A stretch of DNA of 64,000 nucleotides from Erodium maritimum (GCA_963921825.1 OY997591.1:55777031-55841030); one strand, 5' to 3'; shown: positions 23,947 to 35,297, counted from the stretch's first letter. Program-made: numbers and translations. Notes: generated by a model not told the origin, from the letters alone.

Positions 23947-25744
23947 TGTAATAACCACTCCCGGTCAACGCCAGTCAAACCTGCGAAAAACAGGAAAATT
24001 AAATTTTTTTAAGACTGACAGTTAAGTGAACCTAAAATGACCCCGAGTGTCATACCGGACTTAATGTGACCCCGTTATTGACCAAAGTGAGTTCCGGGGG
24101 ACTCAGGGCAACTTTCTGATCAATTTGGGAAATGTTGACTTTTCGCTGGAAAAGTCAACCGAGCGACGTTTTGGTCCATTCGAGGACCGTTTTGGATCCA
24201 AAAAGCTTAGCCGTCGTCGCAGCGGTCTTAGTTGAGCCGTTTCCTTGTAGCCCGTCAAGTTTCGTAATTTCTTGGGAAAAGTGCCCGTTCGGGGCCCGAA
24301 ACGTCCGTTTTTCGCGAATGTGATTGGAAAATATTAAGTAGATATTTTCCAAAAGGTGTGGGACCCACCTTGACACTTGTCCATTATGTGGTGGTGTTAG
24401 TTTTGGGGGGAAACTATGTGTGGACATGGTGTGGCCGGCCATATAGGGTTAAAGGAGAAAAAAAAATAGAAAATGAGTTAGTTGATTTAATTAGAAAGAG
24501 AAGAGAGAGTTTAGAGAGAAGGAGAAGAAGAAGAAGAGAGAAGATAGGAAGAGCTAGGGTTTGGAAGGAAACTAGCCCTTGGATCGTCTCAAGACAAGGA
24601 GCAACATCGTTCCCCTCATCCTCCTCTACGGTAATACCCAAACCGATTCTCGTTTTGTTTATTTTGGAAAGCTAGGGTTTTGTTAAAGTGAATGATTTAG
24701 GGTTGTGTGGAGTTTGAGGAGGTGTTGGAGACGTTTTAGAGGTGTTTGGGGGTTTAATTGCACGTTTTCCGGTGACCGGAGGCTCGGGAGGAGCTCCGGC
24801 CACCGTGGGTGGTGGCCGGCCGGCCATGGGGTGGCTGGCCGGAGCTGGTACCAGCCACCACATGGTGGTCGAGCCCCCCCCCCTTGAACCCTAGGGCTCG
24901 GCCAAGTAGTTTGGGTGGGGCCCACGTGCTCGGTTGCATGGGTTTTAATGTTCGGGTCGTTTAAAACGTTCCCCGGACCATTTATCCTTAACCGAATCGA
25001 AAATTGGAATTAAATTGGAGAAGTTGTAATTAACGGGTTTTAGAAACTTTAAACATTAATTAATTGACTCGGAAGTCGGAATTCGATTCCGTCAAGTGCA
25101 TTGGGTTCCTTGGACTATTCTAAGACCGTAGAAACGAAAACGGGGGCTTTTGGAGCCCCGGAAGGCAATTTACAAAACCCGGGCAGATTCGCCATGTCGG
25201 GCGAATCGGGCCTTTACGGGTCCTTTATTGACAATGTCGAGTAATTGGGAAGTTTGGGAGTGATCGACATTGTCGGGGTTAAGTTTGGGCATCGAGTTTA
25301 ATGATTTTCAGTTTATTCCTGCAAGTGGTTAAGTGCCTTTAAATTGTGTTCTTTTAGATCGTGCCACGGACCGAGGCAAGGGAAAGCTGGGTGACTGACT
25401 GGGATCATCACCGAAGCTCGTGGTTTGGCTTTTGGGAGAACACGCACAAGGTAGGGAAAAGTAGCCGGATCTCGGCCCTGACTAGGGAAAGTTAACAGTA
25501 GAATTGCATGTGACACCGGGGTGTCGTGGGTTGAGTAGGTTATTGAATATTAGAAATGCATGATGCGGGATCGTAGCAGTTATTGGAAAAGCATGTGACA
25601 CTTAGTAGTGTCGTAGGAGCAGAGAACTTAGCGTTAGTAGAATTACTGGAGGCATATGACCATGCCCGGAGGTTGATTGAGAAACTGTTGATATTAGGAC
25701 TGTTGGAGGCTTTGGTTAAGCCGGAGGTTGATTGTTTATTTGGT

Positions 25745-26695
25745 GTTTGGGTGGCCCTGAGAGCCCGTGCTATTATTGTTGAGTCTTGGGTGGCCCTGAG
25801 AGCCCGTGCTATTATTGTTGAGTCTTGGGTGGCCATGAGAGCCCGTGTTATTATTTGGTGTTTGGGTGGCCCTGAGAGCCCGTGCTATTATTGTTGAGTC
25901 TTGGGTGGCCATGAGAGCCCGTGTTATTATTTGTGTTTGGGTGGCCCTGAGAGCCCGTGCTATTATTTTTGAGTCTTGGGTGGCCATGAGAGCCCGTGTT
26001 ATTATTTGTGTTTGGGTGGCCATGAGAGCCCGTGTACTAAGGTTGGTGTCTTTGGCTGGCCTGACCGAGTTAGAGTCTCGGGGGAGGTTGCAAGCATTCT
26101 TTGGCTGGCTTACGAGTTAGAGTCTCGGTAAGTTGTGAGCGTGTATTATTGTTGAGTTTTGGGTGGCCATGAGTGCCTGTGGGGTCGTCGAACCCGTGTC
26201 TTTACCTTTGGTGTTTTGGGTGGCCGTGTGTGCCCGTGGGGTTGTGAACCCGTGTCTTTACTGTTGGTGGTTTGAGTGGCTGTGAGTGCCCGTGGGGTTG
26301 TTGAGCCCGTGAGTTACTGTTGGTGTGTCTTGGGTGGCCATGAGAGCCCGTGTTAGACTGTCGAGTCTTGGGTGGCCATGAGAGCCCGGGGTTGACTGTT
26401 GAGTCTTGGGTGGCCATGAGAGCCCGTGTTTGACTGTTGAGTCTTGGGTGGCCATGAGGGCCCGTGTTTGACTGTTGGTGTCTGGGGAGGCCGTGTGTGC
26501 CCGTGGGGTTGTTGAACCTGTGTCCTTACTGTTGGTGTGGCTTGGGAGGCCGTGAGTGCCTGTGGGGTTGTTGAACCCGTGTCTTTATCGTTGGTGTGTC
26601 TTGGGAGGCCGTGAGTGCCCGTAGGGCTGTTGAGTCCGTATTTTGTGGTTGGTGTCTTGGGTGGCCATGAGTGTCTATGGAGTGCTGAACCTGTG
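25745..26695 (+). repeat. Minisatellite inside the LTR, about 38-55-base units
   Basis: About 19 units with the core GGGTGGCCATGAGAGCCCGTG, each followed by a TTATT/TTGAGTCT or TTGACTGTTG-type spacer. The first eight (25747-26035) are regular; a more divergent block runs 26158-26695. The 62043 copy has the same array from about 63770. Confidence 0.9.
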
Positions 26696-26744
26696 TTGTT
26701 GCTGTTTGTTGAACTTGCTTGTGATTGTGATTGTGGTTACCTGA

Positions 26745-26995
26745 GTGAGAGAAGTTGTAAGACAGGTCGACTGCCTCGACCGACTTTGTGTTGGAAAGAG
26801 CGAGGGACTGAGAAGTTGTAAGACAGGTCGACTGTCTGGACCGACTTTGTGTTGGAAGAGCGAGGGACAGAGAAGTTGTAAGACAGGTCGACTGCCTGGA
26901 CCGACTTTGTGTTGGAAAGAGCGAAGGATAGAGATACATAGATGGTTACTGACAGGTCGACTGCCTGGCCCGACTGGGATCGGAAAGGGCGAGAG
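26745..26995 (+). repeat. Second minisatellite inside the LTR, four units of about 62 bases
   Basis: Core GACAGGTCGACTGCCTGGAC followed by CGACTTTGTGTTGGAAAGAG. Four copies, the last more divergent. Confidence 0.9.
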
Positions 26996-27292
26996 AAACA
27001 GAATTGGTTATTGAACAGCTGGTTTGTGATCCTTTGTGATCTTTTTTGGTGTGCGATCCTTTGTGATCTTGTTTGGTGTTGCGTAGTTTCTTTTGAGTCC
27101 TTGGAAGAGGTCGAAGTCGTTGTGTCGGTCTACTTACATGTTTGAGTGTTGAGTCGTTCGAGGAAGGTCACCGTGGGTGGTTGTCAGTCAGAGCACTTGA
27201 GTTGGGGACAGTGATCCCCGGAGTTAAGTTTGTTGTTGGTGTTACCGGCATTGTCTGCTAATTATGCCGTAGTCAGTCTGTTATCCGTGGTG

Positions 27293-27308
27293 GTGAGCGA
27301 ACGCTCAC
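27293..27308 (+). promoter_or_regulatory. Conserved LTR hairpin
   Basis: GTGAGCGAACGCTCAC is a perfect 7-bp stem with a 2-base loop. CCCCTAGCTGCTTTTCCTAC and AG follow. Counterparts occur at about the same distance from the 3' end in the LTRs ending at 55081 and 50085. The function is unknown. Confidence 0.6.
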
Positions 27309-27578
27309 CCCTAGCTGCTTTTCCTACAGGTACTGATCACAGGACGGACTAGGTGAGCTCTTGAAGCTTGTGGAGCTAGGAGCGGAGTCCGGGTTGTTTT
27401 TGAGTCTAGTGACGGATACCTACTTTTGTCCACTTGTTGGGACGCGTTTTAAATTGTAAATATTATTTTGAATTATTAATTGGAGGTTTTAAAACGTTTA
27501 TCCAAAACAGGTTTCAAGTATTGTATCTTTTTAAATGTTCGCGTCCCGAGTTCGGTTCGCTGAAATTTGGGCGTGACA

Positions 27579-27690
27579 GTACCGGGACTGATTATCACCT
27601 TTACTTGTTAAAATCAGACTTTGACTTCGTCCTAGAAGACCAGAGGTAGGCCCGGACGTCAGCAACTAAGAGACGTAGTTGTTTATTCTG
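27579..27690 (+). repeat. 3' LTR of the Tekay-like element, second part
   Basis: Continues the LTR matched by the minus-strand solo LTR (for example AGGCCCGGACGTCAGCAACT). The match stops at the MITE that begins at about 27691; the rest of the LTR is not seen. Confidence 0.7.
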
Positions 27691-27903
27691 TTAACATGGG
27701 AAGTGAAAAGTCGAAACTACAACTCCATTCACTTAACCTTTCAGCTCATATTTCCCAAAAATAATGCATTATTTTGAAATTTTGTGTTGAAAAATTGTTG
27801 GATATGTATACGAAGTGTTCTAATTGCATGTTGGACGTGCATGGGGAGCTGAAAGGTTAACGTAAATGGAGTTGTAGTTCCGACTATTCACTTCCCATGT
27901 TAA
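27691..27903 (+). mobile_element. Fold-back MITE, about 210 bp
   Basis: Inverted arms of about 54 bases (CATGGGAAGTGAAAAGTCG at the left, complementary sequence at the right) differ at about five positions. TTAA lies outside both arms (27691-27694 and 27900-27903), giving either a TTAA target site or a TA site with slightly longer arms. No coding sequence is present. The superfamily is not settled. Confidence 0.75.
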
Positions 27904-27904
27904 C

Positions 27905-30898
27905 GAAATCGTTAATTTAAACGGTTCATATCAGGTTTTGTAAAAGTTCCAACCTTTCGTGTATGGAACTGTAACCAAACGTTGGTCTGAGTTAGGACGT
28001 TAAAACGAAACGTTCAAGAAGGTTCAGAACCAAAGTTAGGACTGGATAAAATTTGTTCGGCCTCTATTTCGAAAAAAAAAACTGTGTATATGGACGACTG
28101 ACCTTGTTGGCCTTCCCACATTTAGATTCTTGTCGAAGTGAAGTGCATACATTTGGCGATTCCACCTCCAGCCAGTCTAGGTGCCTCGACAGGCAGAGAA
28201 TCAACCACAAGCATCGGCCACACTCTTTCCTCTTCCGTTCAACGTGAGTTCATGATGCCACTGCCTATTTGTTGGGAATCAAAATCCCCAAAAAAACAAA
28301 CCGTGTTGTATATGCTCTACATAGTCGTCGTCCTCACCTGGGGCCCCGGCTGCTACGCAGCGGCCTCCACACCCTCGCCTCCCTTCCTATCATCTTTCGC
28401 TTTCATTCTCTGGTGACTCACCTTTCTCCCTTTAATTTCTCCCCATTGTCGTTTGGTTGTTGAGAAAGGGAGGGGTTTCAAATGCTTAGATTGTTTTTTA
28501 TTTAGTACATTGCTAGGATCTTTGTAGGGAATTTTAATCAAAGTGCGTAGCTGCAGTTATTGCTGAGTCATGGAATTTACAGGATCAACAGCTTTTGGTG
28601 GATAACATTGAGCAGAATGAGTGAAATTGCTCTGAATATGATGTAGCAGTGTGCTAATGTTGAACAACTTTGGTGATGGAGTTAATGTTTGATTAGTACT
28701 CGAGCTCGAAGGGACTGTTTTGATTACCTGGTTTTGGATATATTACTCATAGGGACTGTTTTGTGAATGACCTCGATCTTATATCTTATTCAATCCCCAC
28801 AGCAATAGCTTGTATGTAAAGTTCATACACTCTAATGCAACATCCTAGATTTACTTGTATAGTTCAAAGATACTTGTTAAATCTTTTTTCTTGGAAACAG
28901 TTCTTTTACAAGTAGAAGTTCCGTGTTGCATCAATGAAATGAATGGTAGTTAGTTACGTTAGGACTTGGGATATATAATCTCTGTGATTGTGGTGGTGGC
29001 ATTTCTAGTCAAGGTTCTCTTGTCATTAATCTAAAGTGTATATTTTGGGGTAAATGTATATGATTCAATTACATGATAAATGTATTTAAGTTCAGCTATT
29101 CTCATCATGTTCTCAAGTTACACTGTATTTTGCAGCTTATTGTATTAACATGGAGCTACTTCATGGTAGTTTTTAAGGACCTGGTGCTGTCCCTCAAAAT
29201 TGGGGACCTGTATCTGAGGAGAATTAAGAAGTTGGTGTTCCAATGACACCATTTGAGTACGTAGCCCCTGACCCTTCGAACTCTACATAGTCTGCTTCAG
29301 ATGCATTGGAAATCAGACCTGTTGTACGCTAATGTAGTCGATGCGAAAAGGGCTAGCCACCTCATTGCCATCATTGCTCTGTTTGAAAGCTACCAATCTC
29401 TTTTCAGTTTTCTTATTGCTATCATATTTTCTCCGACCTCTCTGATTGCTACTCTAGGAAGAAGTATTTATGCTGCTAATGTGATAGGTTTTGATATTCA
29501 TATTTGGGTTGTATTAGAAAGTCTTTCCCACCGGGGTTGTTTACATTTGAATTTTAGTTTAGGTCGTACATATAGCTATTGAGGGTTGTTCAACTGAGAG
29601 CATATGTCCAGAAAAATACTAAGTAATTCTTGGCATCGTCTTGGAGCCACATTTAGTTTCAAGTTTTCCTTGCAGACCATTATTTGTATAGGCCTTTCTA
29701 CAAAAAGAAAATACATATCTGCTGAGGCATATATCAAGGATGTATCATTGCCATATAGCTATGTTTTCTGTGGTTAGACAATTGTCCATGGTTTCTCTTG
29801 TATTTTGCATCCCAGTACTAATATGGCATTGAAAGTTGTCAAACATCACGATGCAAATCTGTGTTTGGATTTATTTACTCTCTACAGCCCTTGCCTTAAA
29901 GAACCAATTTTATATTCATTTGCCTTTCTGAAATCTGCTGCAGGCTTTAATTGCATTACTTATCATCCTTATGTCTTTGTAGGTCAGAGATGTGCCCTTA
30001 AGACGGATGACCATTGTGTTTGGGTGGTGAATTGTGTTGGAGTTTGCAACTAGAAGTTCTTTTGCATTTTTTGGTAACTTCTTTTTCTAATTAATCTTTG
30101 TAGTTTATGTAGTTACTTGTATGTCACATTTGTACGTTGCAGGAAGTGGGTTGTATATGGTTGAGTCCATTTATTTATATGGATAGCAATATGGTATCCC
30201 AGTACTAATATGGTATTGAAATGGGCTTAAGTCCTTTTATTGGTTTTTCGATTACTAGGTTTTATGGATGGCAACAAAAACTCATATATCCCCGACTAAT
30301 TACAGAAAATAATACCGGGCATGCCTGGCCAAATCAAGCAGATTCATGATTCTGCTCGAATTGAAAAGAAAAATAAAAGAATATGTCGTTTTGAGAGAAA
30401 AATGTATCTGCTATAACTGAAGATATGATCCATGTATATATTGCCATGGAAGAAAAGTAAATGAAGGATAAAGCATGTCCCAAATGTATTTGACCAGTTC
30501 AGCATAGTTGTCCTGTCATTTCTAATATAGATTTCTCTCATTGTAATTTTTCTCCTTATTGTTAACTATTAATGAATAACTAGAGAAGCTTCTAAATGTA
30601 CTAATAAGGATTATTTGTTTGACCACCTTAAAACAATGATTAGGTCTATGAGAAGAGATGAGCTGTCAGGTGGATGTATGACCTTGGCAGGAAGAAGAAT
30701 TTTGAACAGGTGATGCTACAAAATAACTTACACCCAAAGATACTTAAGAATTATATCATTATGAAGCATGCATCCTCAAGTGTTCATTTCTACTATAATT
30801 GATATTATTAATTTATTGTAACTGAAATTATTGTACCATAAATGTAGGATTTAAATATTGTGTATACAAACTAAGTAATTGAATATTAGGTTTGATGA
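27905..30898. other. Lower-copy region, no supported gene
   Basis: About 3 kb of moderately AT-rich DNA unlike the elements around it. I find no long reading frame. A CT-rich patch at 28330-28445 and exon-like coding patches (29160-29285, 30645-30715) suggest remains of a gene, but I cannot define exons. Confidence 0.4.
29154..29290 (+). pseudogene. Exon-like coding patch, product unknown
   Basis: One reading gives GPGAVPQNWGPVSEE and, after an in-frame stop, EVGVPMTPFEYVAPDPSNST. The Pro-rich, codon-like character suggests a decayed exon. Flanking bases (TTTTGCAG at 29130) could be an intron end. I do not recognise the protein. Confidence 0.25.
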
Positions 30899-30903
30899 TT
30901 TTT

Positions 30904-31344
30904 TGTTACGGGCCTTACGGACCGTAATGGGATGGGATAAGCCCACCCCAATTGGAGAAGTCACGCTCGCGCACAAGATGGAATAGGGCAGAGTCGGCTG
31001 ATTTTTAATATTTCCTTTTAATAGTCTTATTAAAATACAATTGTATTAGGTTTTGGAATTAATTAGGTTTCCTTTTATTATTGCTTGGTAGTCAAGTTGT
31101 ATTAGGATTTGGGTAAGTAGCAAATTAAGGTAGGATTTGTGTTTTAGGCAACCTCTCTGGCTATATATACCAGAGAGGTATTATTGAATAAATCAGACTA
31201 AGAATTATAAAGAATATTTTGGTCTCTCCCACGAGGTCCTCGAGTTCCCTCGATAATCATGAGCTTGTATCAAAAGGTCTTCGGGTTCCCTTCTAACGAG
31301 CCCGTATCCTATCCCATAACGCGATCGATCATGCAGGGTCAACA
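30904..31344. mobile_element. Solo LTR, 441 bp, probably copia
   Basis: Starts TGTTACGGGCC, ends GGGTCAACA, and is flanked on both sides by TTTTT. That duplication is low-complexity, so only moderately convincing. It contains a TATA-like CTATATATACC at about 31160 within a short inverted repeat (CCTCTCTGG / CCAGAGAGG), the usual place for an LTR promoter. Confidence 0.6.
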
Positions 31345-31492
31345 TTTTTTTAAGTTTCTTTACGTATAAGGTGTTACAATATTAATAAAATCTCCAAGAT
31401 ACCGTCCCCATGATGAAATTAACGAACACCCCTCGTTTTGTTTTTCAACTCAAGTCACGTCACCACAAAACATTCCACCTTTGGACCTTATA

Positions 31493-31733
31493 CTTCCCTG
31501 TTCCAAATCAAGTGTCCCACTTATTTGAAATTCATAGTTCAAAATAAGTGTGTATTTTGCTTTTGAGGAAGTGAATTGTACATGAATAACCAACATGTTT
31601 TTGCAAAAGTTAGATATTATCGCATGAATATCTTAGCAAGTGGGATACATGTTGGGGAAATGTGGCACTTGTTCCCCTGATTTTAATGTTTGCCAGTAAT
31701 CAAAGAGGGCATTTATTTTGGAGCCAGAGGGAC
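31493..31733. mobile_element. Stowaway MITE (Tc1/mariner)
   Basis: TA dinucleotides flank it. The left end CTTCCCTGTTCCAAATCAAG and the right end, read inward, GTCCCTCTGGCTCCAAAATA both match the Stowaway terminus CTCCCTCCGTTCCAAAATA. At 241 bp it has the expected length and has no coding capacity. Confidence 0.85.
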
Positions 31734-31735
31734 TA

Positions 31736-32538
31736 CTATCCTATAATTTGCTCAATAAGAATTTGTATTTACAATTATACTGTTCTATGAGAAAAAAAAC
31801 ATGAAGAACTGTCTTACTAACTGGAAGGTTGGTTTAGAGTATATGTACAACTTCAAAATATGCTAGTGGACTATAGTTGCCATTTTCCCCTTGCGATTAG
31901 TGATGGTGGTCTGATTTTCTAGTGTTGCCCTCTATGTTCTCATGTGAGGGTTTTGGGGACAAAGAAGTCAATGTGGTTCTTCCCGTTGTTTGAAAAGGAG
32001 GACTTGGACAATATTTCCGCACTTCAGGGCCAACATTTCAAACATTGTGGAATGACACTCACTTGTCTGGTAATAGCATGATGGATCACAACGTATTCTT
32101 TTCAACGTGTACCAATGGAATCTGAAAAAGGTGTGTTCCAATTTAATTTACCTTCATTATCACTGGATGTGTACAACATTTTGGGACTGTACATACACTT
32201 GTTTTTGTATGTTAGAATTAGACTTCTGATGCAGGGCATCGTAACTAGACTGTAATTGAACAATCAGGTGAAAACTGAAAATCACGTGTCTGTCCACTGG
32301 ATTGAATTTTTTGACGGCCGAGTTTGGGAACTTGACTTAACATTAGAAATAATCTCAAACGTTAAAATGACAATTCAATGACTATTATTAGTTTCAGGTT
32401 TTCCCCTGTTTGCGTGATATAGGTATCCAAATGATATCTGTTTGGAGGATGAGAGATGTTATATTGATGGTAAGTAACAAATTCATCAATCTGAAATTCA
32501 TTATCTTTGTATGGAACGTATCTTGTATAAATCATCTG
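31736..32538. other. Intergenic, nothing recognised
   Basis: About 800 bases, AT-rich, with no gene or repeat end that I can support. Its right part (32465-32538) is the 3' flank of the small membrane-protein gene and is partly duplicated at 35298. Confidence 0.4.
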
Positions 32539-32868
32539 TCATTTGTACACAGTGAGTTGTTTGAGGTGAATGGGTTGAGAGTGATCACCTACCATGGAAA
32601 CATCTCCCTGAGGAGGGTTACATAGCTCGGAAAGGAAGAGTGTGAAGCCAACCAGGACCGGTGTAAGAAAGAGAACGAGACCGAAAGGGACCATCCAGAG
32701 CTGGGTGTTTGTGGCGTGGTGCTCGTACTCCCACCACCCCAGAACCACCCCTCCTATCGTGCACACCACCACCCATAACACGTAACATGTGCACGACTTG
32801 ACTATCTTCTGTGCTTGGTCTTCCTCGTACTCTAATTCCTTCCTTCCCTCCTCCCATGACGTCTCCAT
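32539..32868 (-). CDS. Small two-helix membrane protein, unknown function
   Basis: Encodes 109 residues from ATG 32866-32868, uninterrupted. The N-terminus is charged and acidic (METSWEEGRKELEYEEDQAQ). Two hydrophobic helices follow, about residues 29-45 (YVLWVVVCTIGGVVLGW) and 58-80 (WMVPFGLVLFLTPVLVGFTLFL), joined by a loop with WWEYEHHATNTQ. The tail is short and polar. It would sit in a membrane as a hairpin. A TATA-like box lies about 60 bases upstream, at a fitting distance for a short leader. The second half is duplicated at 35298-35547 and still reads as protein there, with mostly conservative changes. I do not recognise the family. Absence of breaks and the promoter support a real host gene, but its size leaves doubt. 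Confidence 0.55.
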   Translation of the reverse strand: METSWEEGRKELEYEEDQAQKIVKSCTCYVLWVVVCTIGGVVLGWWEYEHHATNTQLWMVPFGLVLFLTPVLVGFTLFLSELCNPPQGDVSMVGDHSQPIHLKQLTVYK

Positions 32869-32928
32869 CAAATAAAAACCAAGTCCTATTAGGTTTTAGT
32901 TTGTGTTGCAGATGGAATTGGAAACATG

Positions 32929-32937
32929 TATATATAG
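32929..32937 (-). promoter_or_regulatory. TATA-like box upstream of the small membrane-protein gene
   Basis: CTATATATA on the minus strand, about 60 bases before the ATG at 32868. Confidence 0.45.
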
Positions 32938-32940
32938 CAG

Positions 32941-33275
32941 CTCAGTGTTTACAGGGAAATGGTTGAGGAGTAAGAGTCCCATGGACAAACGCGAGTGGGA
33001 CAAGGAGTAATGAGTCCGATGGAGGTAGCATTTGGCGTGCCTTTTTATCAAAGTTGGTACGTATTAAAAACCATTAATATAAACAAGAAAAGAGCTAGGT
33101 GTTCACATCAAAACACTTATCTATCTTGTAGAGATTTATAGATTTGCTTATGATTTGGGTTGACAGGTGTGGTGTTTGTTTTCGGAATCTGTAAGGATTT
33201 GGCTTTGGGCATGTGGGATCGCAATCTAGGAGGACATTTACTTCTAAATCTAAGGCCCTAGCTGTTTTCGGCAGG
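32941..33275. other. Intergenic, nothing recognised
   Basis: No gene or repeat end seen. Confidence 0.4.
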
Positions 33276-34085
33276 TTGAGTTTTGTGATATTTTTTTTGA
33301 GGATAAACGAGTGGATATGATAAATAATAAGTGTTTACAATCAAAAGACCAATAAAACACCTAAATGACATAAATGAAAATGAGTTCTCAATAATAGAGG
33401 ATCATGACAGAAAATTAAAGAGATCAAGATACTAACTGCCTTACTGAAATGTCTGGAATGGGATACTGCGGTAGCGTCTGATGACATCGATACAACGAGT
33501 CCAAACTGGAAGTTAGGGTAGAGTAGACCCATTTCCAGAGAGAAACTACAGTGGACTGAATACTCCCCCAGGTTGCTAGCATGTGTCGTCCTCCCTGTAC
33601 TGATAGGGAAGTACCTTACTAGTTCTTGGTGGAACCTCCGCCACCTTACATCCAAAAGGGCGGTGAAACCGGTCAACCCCCCTCTAGACCACCTCAGTTT
33701 CATTCGGCGAGGCGAGGGTGCTTGAAACCCCCCGCTACTGTGTGTGATGCTCCTTCCGAATGAGTTGAAGCTTCTGATTTCGTTAACCCTTCCTCCTTCT
33801 TCGGGCGCTTTTTCCCAGCATAAACTAATGTAGTAGCCGATTGTCTTGGGTGACAATTCTGGTAATCCCGACGCCCTCCTGAGGGTCCCCTCCTACCGCT
33901 GGCCGCCTAACTAGTTCTTCACGACCGGGGCTCGAGTTATTGGTCCTGTTTTGCCTCCTTTCCTGACGTGGTGCCAGCGGGGCAAAAAGGCGAGTTGGAA
34001 CACCTGAGGATCCACCCGGGTATGCCCAATCTGTCCCTGGGACTGGGTTCTCATGTCAGGCTCTCACGAGGGTCAGCTGGGGACC

Positions 34086-34734
34086 TCAGGGAAGGACCCT
34101 TGCTCCCACCTTCCAAAGGGCAAACTGGAAATAGATGACCCGCACAACTACATCCAAAACAGTTGTCGGGAAATCGTTCATACGACACATGGAGATTGGT
34201 ACGTACCTAGGACTCAGTGAGTCGAAACCACAGTTGGCTCTAAAGGCGGGCCCGAATATCCACACGGATCCGAATGTGCATGAAATCCCCCCAACACATC
34301 CCATCTGTATCATTATCCATGGCCAGACAAACACCCAAAGCCCCTCCCAAGCGAAAGCCTACACCTCTGTTCCATGCTCCTACCAGAAGGTTAGAGATGC
34401 GAGCCCAAACCGAGAAGTGTGTCAAGAGCATATCTCTCGGTCTCATATGAGCTCGAAGGTCCGCGAAGATGACAAGGGAATTTTGAAAAGCCCATGATTC
34501 CCTTACTAGTACTCGAGCACGCTCTCTAGCCGTCTTGGAAAAGAAAGCCACTACCCCGTCCTCCAACGGTCTGGCTTCCACATGTCTCATGTGCCACAAG
34601 TCTTCCATCGAGGCTACCAATGTCTTTAAAAAAATCGTCGAGTGGTAAGGACTTTCGCAACGAGTGAAGAAGCGAAGTTTATCCCTCGTCCACAAACCTT
34701 TAAGGTTCCTCATCCTAAAACCTAGCTCTCCCAA
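34086..34734 (-). pseudogene. LINE ORF1 fragment with DUF4283-like domain
   Basis: Minus-strand reading shows KTLVASMEDLWHMRHVEARP, EDGVVAFFSKTARERARVL and ESWAFQNSLVIFADLRAHM. This is the DUF4283 pattern (G/W..l....f.F.f......vl..gPW.f....l.l). A downstream segment (VWARISNLLVGAWN, GKCWGDFMHIRIRVDIRAPL-like) is the usual post-DUF4283 part of these proteins. No zinc knuckle is retained. The reading is split by at least one frameshift near 34240-34330. Confidence 0.65.
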
Positions 34735-35089
34735 CCTGTCTGACCAACATAAGTTGCCCCCTTACACCGGATCGGTTTATCATAAGGCCCTCCCCAATTG
34801 GGAGGTTCGAACCCGATTGTTGCAGGGAAACCCGGCGGCCCATTCGCTTGGCCCAGGTTGACCCTGTTCCATGTTGGGCACCTTCGAAATTGACCCTAGC
34901 CTCCTCGGGCCATGATGCCTGTGTCTGATAAACCTCGGCCCAAAGACATTTTCCTAAGAGGCCCATATCCTACAGCCCAACAAACGAAGCCCTAGCCGAC
35001 TCATTTCTCTCACGCCGTCTCCAGGTTGTTCTCTCCCGTTGATCATCCGGTACCGGCTTAGTAGGGACTGTCGAAAGCCAGCTTAGTAG

Positions 35090-35295
35090 AACATTTAATA
35101 CCCCTTATAAACTGGTCACATACCATTTAATATCCCTTATGTATTGGTAACAGAACATTTAATACCCCTTATGAATTGGTCACAAATCATCAAAATGGCG
35201 TAAACTCGACCAAAATTTTGGCCACTGCATTACCAACACATAAGGGTGCTAAAGGAGTGTTACCAATATTGAAGGGGTACTAAAGGTAATTAACC
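35090..35295. mobile_element. MITE-like inverted repeat with internal tandem units
   Basis: The left arm (TTTAATACCCCTTATAAACT and later CCCTTATGTATTGGTAA) is inverted at the right (TTACCAACACATAAGGG, AAGGGGTACTAAA). The left arm is itself a near-tandem repeat of about 38-43 bases. No clear target duplication was found. Confidence 0.5.
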
Positions 35296-35297
35296 CA

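Larger units (their letters stand above)
23947..27578 (+). mobile_element. Solo LTR (3.6 kb), Tekay-related gypsy family, inside the 3' LTR
   Basis: Begins TGTAATAACCACTCCCGG and ends GGGCGTGACA. The bases GTACC occur immediately before (23942-23946) and after (27579-27583), a perfect 5-bp target duplication. The interrupted LTR resumes directly after it. There is no interior sequence, so this is a solo LTR left by recombination between two LTRs. A second copy starts at 62043. It contains two minisatellites and, near its 3' end, a perfect hairpin. Confidence 0.9.
2790..27690 (+). mobile_element. Ty3/gypsy chromovirus, Tekay/Del-like, with nested insertions (fossil)
   Basis: Parts in order are a 5' LTR remnant (to 2925), a tRNA-iMet-type primer site (2929), a leader, gag (3818-4138 and 18335-19328), protease, reverse transcriptase, RNase H and integrase with C-terminal domain (to 22725), a polypurine tract, and a 3' LTR (22778-23946 and 27579-27690). 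Two large insertions interrupt it: a 14.2-kb element in gag and a 3.6-kb solo LTR in the 3' LTR. Domain order (RT-RH-INT) is gypsy. The integrase and C-terminal wording (HHRLAGLLQPLPIPEWKW-like, NVFHVSQLRKY, YPSLF) fits Tekay/Del. It is broken, with a modest number of breaks besides the insertions. It must be older than the elements inside it. Confidence 0.85.

Noticed and set aside
25540-26460. Long open frames on both strands with repeated RARAIIVESWVA / TQDSTIIARAL peptides
   Set aside because: They are translations of the LTR minisatellite; unit length alone keeps frames open, and no start context or domain is present.
25745-26695. Regularly spaced repeats resembling a CRISPR array
   Set aside because: The spacers are themselves repeats, the host is a plant, and the array lies within an LTR that has a second copy.
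29301-29582. 93-codon frame with hydrophobic segments
   Set aside because: No codon bias or start context, and no related sequence recognised; it is typical of chance frames in AT-rich DNA.
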